Source: Actinomyces sp. zg-332
GTDB taxonomy: Bacteria > Actinomycetota > Actinomycetes > Actinomycetales > Actinomycetaceae
Direction of reading: 5' to 3'
Length of the DNA stretch: 64,000 bases
Assembly: GCF_011751945.2 (NCBI RefSeq)
Contig: NZ_CP064951.1
Coordinates: 992,001-1,056,000, forward strand
The first letter of the stretch is position 1. Every line of letters starts with the position of its first letter. Shown one piece after another: positions 54,325 to 64,000 of the stretch. A program made the position numbers and the translations under genes. The notes below the pieces were generated by a model that did not search any database, was not told the origin of the DNA, and worked only from the letters and a program-made list of their open reading frames with translations.

Positions 54325-56127
54325 CTACCCGTCTTTAGATTCTTCTTGACTTTTTTCAGAAAGAACTTCAGTATCTACACCATTACGTGACCTTGCTAAT
54401 TTTTCTTCAGAGGAATATTCTTTAGATTCAACATCTATATAGGCATTTTCAACATCGGTCTTTTCTAACTCTGCCATAGGTTTTTTATCACCAGTAAATT
54501 TTGTATCAGAAGCATCTTGACTAGAATCATTATCAGAGTTGCTGTTACACTCTTTATTTGTATCAAAGTTTTTATCAGATGAGTCAATCTCATTTTCTTT
54601 AAGAACTTCGTTAACAATATCTCGAGCTATATCTTGAGTACTCTTATTAGAAATTTCATCGGTATCTTCATCCATCTCATTACAAGAATCTTCTGCAAAG
54701 TCAATTCCAACATCAAATCTTGTATGTTCCTCAGTAGTATTCGAGTCAGTTACTTGAGAATTTTCTTTATCCATATCTTCAGAAACAGAAGTATTTTTTT
54801 CTCTAAGATCAGTAAATGTACTGACTTTAAGCTTTGAACTCTTAGAAGTAAATATGCGTTTTTTAATCTCATACTTATTCAGTAAATAAATAATAATAAA
54901 AAATATTAGTTGTGTGAAAACAACTTGTATTGTTAATAACAAAGCAGATACAAATACCATAGGACCAAATAGAGTCAAATTTTTACCAGCCAATGATCCT
55001 GTTACTAAATAATAAAAGAAAACAATAGATATAAAAATAGTTACAAAATTATATAAGTGAGTTTTAAATATAGAAACGATATCAGTTGTAGAAAATTTCT
55101 TATAAACTCTTATACACACTATTAGTGAGATTGTTGGAACTATAAGAAAAACTAGCCATCCTAAGCTAAAAGTATCTATCCATGTCATTGCAGGAATATT
55201 TGGGAAAAGAATATGAGGCTTTTCAAATGTATTTATAACGGTTTCAGAGCTACCTAAGAAAACATATCCGCCACTGTAATAAGCTAATAACCAAAACATG
55301 ATAACTGGTATATAAGCTATCTGTATTAACAGCAAAATTACCCAGCCTATTGGGTCAGCGTGCAGAGAAGATATAACTAAATTAAATTGAGAATAATTAT
55401 AGAAAAATGACAAAGTGAATAAAAATAATGAATACAATAATATGTAAAGAATATTTTTTTTAGTCAAATAATTCGCAAATTCTATCCAATCACTTTTTAT
55501 AGGAATTTGATATATAAACAAATCGAAAGTTAGTTCACCCTCATTACGAGCTATTCCAAAACTAAAAATTTTTTTCTTAACAAGAATAATAACTAAAGCA
55601 AGTAATGAAAAAATTGAAGAAGCTAAGAATAACTTCCAAATACCAATTCCATGAGGTAATAATATTCCAAATAACACAACAGTACTAACGAAACCTAAGT
55701 TTATACCTAAACCTGCTTTAATGTTATTAAAGTTTATTCTTACTGAAAACCAAATTAAAATGACAAAAATTAAAAAAGTATATCCTAAAGGAAGTAACGA
55801 TAAATAACCAGCGCTAAATTTAATAGGTATTCCCAATGACAAAGCCCAAAATTGACTACCTAAGAGCATTGCATCAAACCAAGTCGTATCATTTAAAGCT
55901 GGATTATCAGTAGATGAGAAATAAGAAAGTAACGAAAAAAGAACAGGTATAATCCAAGAAAAAATTGCGACAAAGGAACCAACTATAATGGTACCAGCCC
56001 AGCCAGTAGGCATACTAATAAGTATCTCTGAAGTGTTATCTTGCTTTACAACACGAGTAATTGTTTTATCAGTATTAAATTTTTTGAAGTTACCGGAAAA
56101 AATTCTTTTATATATTTTGTTCATCAC
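54325..56127 (-). CDS. PerM-like (DUF6350) membrane protein with acidic C-terminal tail
   Basis: A 600-residue protein. The first 420 residues hold about ten hydrophobic helices and match the actinobacterial DUF6350 family, which includes mycobacterial PerM, a protein that stabilises the divisome. GWAGTIIVGSFVAIFSWIIP, SLLPLGYTFLIFVILIW and LGINLGFVSTVVLFGILLPHG are in the expected order. The last 170 residues are a hydrophilic, very acidic tail rich in Asp, Glu, Ser and Asn without recognisable domains. Starts at 56127 or 56124 are equal. The cell-division role is inferred from the family. Confidence 0.82.
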   Translation of the reverse strand: MMNKIYKRIFSGNFKKFNTDKTITRVVKQDNTSEILISMPTGWAGTIIVGSFVAIFSWIIPVLFSLLSYFSSTDNPALNDTTWFDAMLLGSQFWALSLGIPIKFSAGYLSLLPLGYTFLIFVILIWFSVRINFNNIKAGLGINLGFVSTVVLFGILLPHGIGIWKLFLASSIFSLLALVIILVKKKIFSFGIARNEGELTFDLFIYQIPIKSDWIEFANYLTKKNILYILLYSLFLFTLSFFYNYSQFNLVISSLHADPIGWVILLLIQIAYIPVIMFWLLAYYSGGYVFLGSSETVINTFEKPHILFPNIPAMTWIDTFSLGWLVFLIVPTISLIVCIRVYKKFSTTDIVSIFKTHLYNFVTIFISIVFFYYLVTGSLAGKNLTLFGPMVFVSALLLTIQVVFTQLIFFIIIYLLNKYEIKKRIFTSKSSKLKVSTFTDLREKNTSVSEDMDKENSQVTDSNTTEEHTRFDVGIDFAEDSCNEMDEDTDEISNKSTQDIARDIVNEVLKENEIDSSDKNFDTNKECNSNSDNDSSQDASDTKFTGDKKPMAELEKTDVENAYIDVESKEYSSEEKLARSRNGVDTEVLSEKSQEESKDG

Positions 56128-56435
56128 TATGTCAAATTACCTCAACCATTTAAGTATTATTACTTAAGTGTAAAAGTTTTTCCGATAAAAACAATACATA
56201 AACAAAATATATATTAATTCTGTAATTGAGAAGTACCAATAATTTGTAAAACTGTTATACAAATATCAAAAGTAAATTATTTCAAAATTCTTACTTATAT
56301 GGTGCGGCTATAACAAATATATTTACGATATGGGTGGTATTGTTCGTAAAATGTGTGTTAGGTGTATTAGAGGAGTTTTCCACAGAAAAAATTTTAAGCA
56401 TTGATTGAGTATTCAAACTATGATTGTTTTAATAC
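56128..56435. other. intergenic region upstream of perM and the AbiEi-like gene
   Basis: About 310 bp with divergent promoters. TATGAT at 56419-56424 lies 11 nt before the AbiEi-like ATG. No structured RNA is seen. Confidence 0.4.
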
Positions 56436-57035
56436 ATGCTAAACAAAGAAAGAAAACAGTTAATTTCGTTTTTAACATCTCCTGAAGTAGTTTTAAATAA
56501 TGGACCTTCAGATGTAATAAAAGTACCTAAAGAAGTATTTTTATTTGTACGAAATTTATACAACACTAAAATTGTAGAAGTATATAAAAATTACTATGTC
56601 AATCCAAAGTTTTGCAACACAGTTACTGATAGAGCTTGGGTAATTAAAAGACGTATTCCTGCACATATGGTAGCTTGTGTACAAACCGCAACTTGGATCT
56701 ATACTGGTAATAATTTTGAAAAATTAGTACTAAACCACAAAAAGATAACATGTATAACTGAAAATATATGTATAACCGATCATGGATTATTTAAAGAAGA
56801 TGTAATAGAAATAAATAACCTACTCATAACAAGTCCAGCTAGAACATTAATAGATATGATTAGATACGAAAAGAAACTCTCACCATATGATTTAAGTTTT
56901 TTCAAAAATTTGAGTGGTATTTATGAAATTACTTATGATTCGCTGATGAATTGTTTAGACAGAATGAGGGATTTCAAAAGAATTGATAGAGTTCATGATG
57001 TGTTATGTAGGTATGGGTTTTTACCAGAACTATAG
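56436..57035 (+). CDS. AbiEi-antitoxin-like protein
   Basis: A 199-residue protein resembling the actinobacterial 'type IV toxin-antitoxin AbiEi family antitoxin domain' proteins. The pattern is a helical start (ERKQLISFLTSP), a strand pair with VYKNYYVNPKF, the WVIKRRIPAHMVACVQTATWIYTG segment and the conserved LLITSPARTLIDMIRYE (about residues 128-144). No partner toxin (AbiEii-type nucleotidyltransferase) is encoded next to it; the rRNA operon follows on the other strand. In this family single antitoxin-like proteins are common and may be plain regulators. Confidence 0.7.
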   Translation: MLNKERKQLISFLTSPEVVLNNGPSDVIKVPKEVFLFVRNLYNTKIVEVYKNYYVNPKFCNTVTDRAWVIKRRIPAHMVACVQTATWIYTGNNFEKLVLNHKKITCITENICITDHGLFKEDVIEINNLLITSPARTLIDMIRYEKKLSPYDLSFFKNLSGIYEITYDSLMNCLDRMRDFKRIDRVHDVLCRYGFLPEL

Positions 57036-57480
57036 TTGAGCATGTCTAGTTTATAAGGCTGTGTGTTTTTGTGTGTGTTGGGAGTGAGTGGGAAAGAAGT
57101 ATGTTTATAAGAACAAAAAAAGGAAATAAGAGTAAATTTTTAGGCATGTAGTACTGTTATTGTTGTTTGTGTGTTGTTAGTAATAGTACTCCGGTCTTAG
57201 ACTTTTTTGTTAGAAAAAATGGTGTGGGAAATAAACGAAAGAGGATAGACTATAAAACACTTCCTTACAGTAAGTATGTTCTCTTATAACATAGCTACTA
57301 CTCGCCTATTACACAAAAAAAACAAGGGGGTGGGTAGTAAACAAATAATAAAAGAACACTAACCAAAGAAGAATAAGTGGAAAAATAATCTATAGAAAAT
57401 AAAAAATAAAAAAATATGTGTGTAAGAACAAAGAATAATACTAAACAAGAATCAAAGAATGTTTTTTGTGTTTAAAATAC
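57036..57480. other. intergenic region with G/T-rich and A-rich stretches before the rRNA operon end
   Basis: About 445 bp. Bases 57050-57100 are G/T-rich (GTGTGTTTTTGTGTGTGTTG), followed by A-rich sequence with GGGGGTGGG near 57328. No open frame of a credible gene is present. It lies past the rRNA terminator and the AbiEi-like gene. Confidence 0.4.
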
Positions 57481-57534
57481 TTTAGGGGCTAGGACAAGAA
57501 ACACTTTCTCATGTTTCCCTGTCCTAACCCCTAA
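57481..57534 (-). terminator. rRNA operon terminator
   Basis: A long stem, TTTAGGGGTTAGGACAGG and TTGTCCTAGCCCCTAAA on the minus strand, with one mismatch, extended by GAAAC/GTTTC, and then GTATTTT. It lies about 20 bp past the 5S gene. Confidence 0.93.
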
Positions 57535-57555
57535 ACAAAACAAACAGTTTTTTAT

Positions 57556-57671
57556 TGCGGCAGTGACTTACTCTCCCACACCCCCACGAGTGCAGTACCA
57601 TCAGCGCTGCAGGCCTTAGCTACCGGGTTCGGAATGGTACCGGGCGTAACTCCCACGCTATGACCACCGCA
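57556..57671 (-). rRNA. rrf: 5S ribosomal RNA
   Basis: The terminal stem GCGGTGGT with ACTGCCGC closes the molecule. Conserved inner parts include GGAGTTACGCCCGG, CCATTCCGAACCCGG and GGTACTGCACTCGTGGG. About 116 nt, on the same strand as 23S and 16S. Confidence 0.95.
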
Positions 57672-57793
57672 AAAACCTATCAAACCACACCCCGACGGGT
57701 TGGTCATGAACCATATAGTAAAACGCGAACACCAAAACACTTTGTCAGAAAAAATACATACAATCCCAAAAAAAAATTTTTTTGTTTACATGT

Positions 57794-62860
<5,067 letters not shown>

Positions 62861-63181
62861 AAAACCAAACAAAAAACAAATTCAGCCCTTGAACAAAAAG
62901 CCCAATAAAAGCAAAAAACAAAAAAACAACACCAAACACCCAAAAAAGAGCACTCAGCATCATCAAAAAAATAAATGGCATCACAAAAATAAAAGACACA
63001 CTGTTCAGTTCACAAACAACAAAACCCAAGAAAGCCCAAAACCCCCACCAAAAAAAAGCAGAAGCCCCGAAAACAAACCAGGAAAAACACAAACCCTGAC
63101 ACAAAAAGCATCAAAGCAACAGACAAAAACTATACACCCCCAACCACACACAACACAACACAACAAACACCCGGGCGTGTC
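62861..63181 (-). promoter_or_regulatory. 16S rRNA leader with boxA-like motifs
   Basis: The transcribed strand is G/T-rich. GTTGTTTGTGAACTGAACAG (63020-63001) is the conserved actinobacterial leader motif and shares 15 bases with the copy in the 16S-23S spacer. Closer to 16S, TGCTCTTTTTTG (62952-62941) matches the boxA consensus TGCTCTTTA. Both are expected in rRNA antitermination. The promoter itself was not located; it must lie upstream, beyond 63000. Confidence 0.7.
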
Positions 63182-63309
63182 ACACCAAACAACACCAAAC
63201 AACACCAAACAACACCAAACAACACCAAACAACACCAAACAACACCAAACAACACCAAACAACACCAAACAACACCAAACAACACCAAACAACACCAAAC
63301 AACACCAAA
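63182..63309. repeat. 10-bp tandem repeat in the rRNA leader, about 13 copies
   Basis: The unit AACACCAAAC (GTTTGGTGTT on the transcribed strand) is repeated in an unbroken run: eleven perfect copies at 63191-63300 with partial copies at each end. It lies 320-450 bp before the 16S 5' end. Single CACCAAAC words also occur nearby (about 62930 and 63170), so the run probably arose by expansion of a leader motif. Open frames through it are repeats of low complexity, not genes. Confidence 0.95.
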
Positions 63310-63390
63310 AAAAACCTTCCCCACCACATACAAACAAAACTAGAACATCAACAGAGTAAAATCAGAAAACAAAAACAAATACCCGATTAG

Positions 63391-64000
63391 GCTAAACTAC
63401 TGCTGGTGTTGGGTAAAGCTAGTAAAACTATTACTAGTACTGCTAATAAATACTAAGAGTTTTTGGGCAAGACTGGCTTTACTGATATTACTGACGCTCG
63501 AGGTAGGTTGCCTCTATTGGCGTGCTGTTTAAGTTGCACTTTAAACTACTCTCTCGTGGTTACAAGTGCTATGGCTAACCGTCACATTGATGAAACTGCT
63601 GTTACGCTCAAGTTATGCCAAAGCTAATGAGCATCTTACTGAAGCTTGCATAACTAATACTTTATGTAAACTTAGCTTTGATAATGGTAAAAGTGTGCTA
63701 ACATAAGCAATACTTTGGGCGGGTCAGCTTTGCTGATGTTGCTTATGATGACTATGAGTTGGCTGAGACTAAGACTAGGGCTGGCTACGTTACAAACTCG
63801 GTACCTAAATATCTGCCGAACTTCACGAAATACACTTATACTATCCAAAGACCACAAATAATACTAAGAAGCCTGTTGTCTGTTATTCTTCGTAAGCTAC
63901 CTGCTACTGGTGTTGATGAGGGATTGGTTACTGGTTTAGTAACATTGTTATTTGCTGGTTGTATCTTTGATCTTGTTAGCAGAAAAGGACGCAACAGTAG
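63391..64000 (+). pseudogene. decayed LPXTG surface protein with Cna-B-like domain
   Basis: Pieces of one surface protein can be read in three frames. Frame one (63391-63627) reads GKTGFTDITDARGRLPL and later MANRHIDETAVTLKL, broken by TAA at 63454 and ended by TAA at 63625. A second frame (from 63620) reads KANEHLTEACITNTLCK and onward, ended by TAA at 63704. A third (63702-63998) is open: it has FADVAYDDYELAETKTRAGY, a Cna-B/SpaA E-box, then the sortase motif KLPATG (63894-63911), a hydrophobic helix and a basic end RKGRN. The window ends before a stop codon. The upstream part is missing. It is probably the remnant of a sortase-assembled fimbrial or adhesive protein. Its codons (GCT, ACT, GGT rich) differ from neighbours. 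Confidence 0.85.

Noticed and set aside
63182-63309. CRISPR array
   Set aside because: The unit is 10 bp with no spacers and no cas genes are near.
62889-63359. Open frames through the 10-bp repeat, giving repeated KQHQTTPNNT or VWCCLVLFGV
   Set aside because: They are the trivial translation of a short tandem repeat in an rRNA leader.

Overview
The window is about 64 kb of an AT-rich chromosome from a Gram-positive actinobacterium, most likely a host-associated member of the Actinomycetales (Actinomycetaceae-like). The evidence for an actinobacterium is the set of families typical of that phylum (DUF3039, DUF3499, DUF4191, DUF2342, the PerM/DUF6350 membrane protein, SpoIIM next to RDD, PDZ-Lon YlbL, VanW, the 'anchored repeat' zinc ABC cluster) and the conserved actinobacterial motif in the rRNA leader and spacer. 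The low G+C of the protein genes is unusual for the phylum and, with several families that have lost catalytic residues and one decayed surface-protein gene, suggests a lineage under reductive evolution. The genus cannot be fixed from sequence reading alone.

Layout. 1-9.9 kb: partial acidic protein, MazG-like hydrolase, coiled-coil protein, tRNA-Leu(GAG), trmL, a YeiH-type exporter, pepA, lpdA-sucB (E3 and E2 of a 2-oxoacid dehydrogenase), and a membrane-anchored pseudokinase. 9.9-24.8 kb: MFS transporter, DUF4191, glnA, xpt, an anchored amidase, metK, aspA, SpoIIM/RDD, DUF3499, a metallopeptidase-like protein without HExxH, a dGTPase-like HD hydrolase and a degenerate GH13 protein. 24.9-33.4 kb: PDZ-Lon protease, DUF2342, SF2 helicase, DUF3039, an ABC exporter whose promoter contains an 11-bp G tract, and HU. 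33.6-39.7 kb: a five-gene zinc/manganese-type ABC cluster with three surface proteins sharing the choice-of-anchor M module, behind a Fur/Zur-like palindrome. 39.8-57.0 kb: DUF885 peptidase, Maf, a DUF4097-like protein, fdxA, a small SH3-like protein, VanW, TypA, a PEBP protein, a sugar ABC importer, mdh, two membrane proteins including PerM, and an AbiEi-like protein. 57.5-63.4 kb: a complete 16S-23S-5S rRNA operon on the minus strand, without a spacer tRNA and with a 13-copy 10-bp repeat in its leader. 63.4-64 kb: a decayed LPXTG surface-protein gene.

How it fits together. Most genes are core metabolism and cell-envelope housekeeping (TCA/2-oxoacid oxidation, nitrogen assimilation, SAM synthesis, purine salvage, sugar import). 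The accessory character lies in the envelope: the metal-uptake surface system, the possibly phase-variable ABC exporter, the anchored amidase, the pseudokinase and the dead fimbrial-type protein. Six genes without a visible Shine-Dalgarno have a TANNNT hexamer exactly 6 nt before the start codon, so leaderless transcription looks common here.
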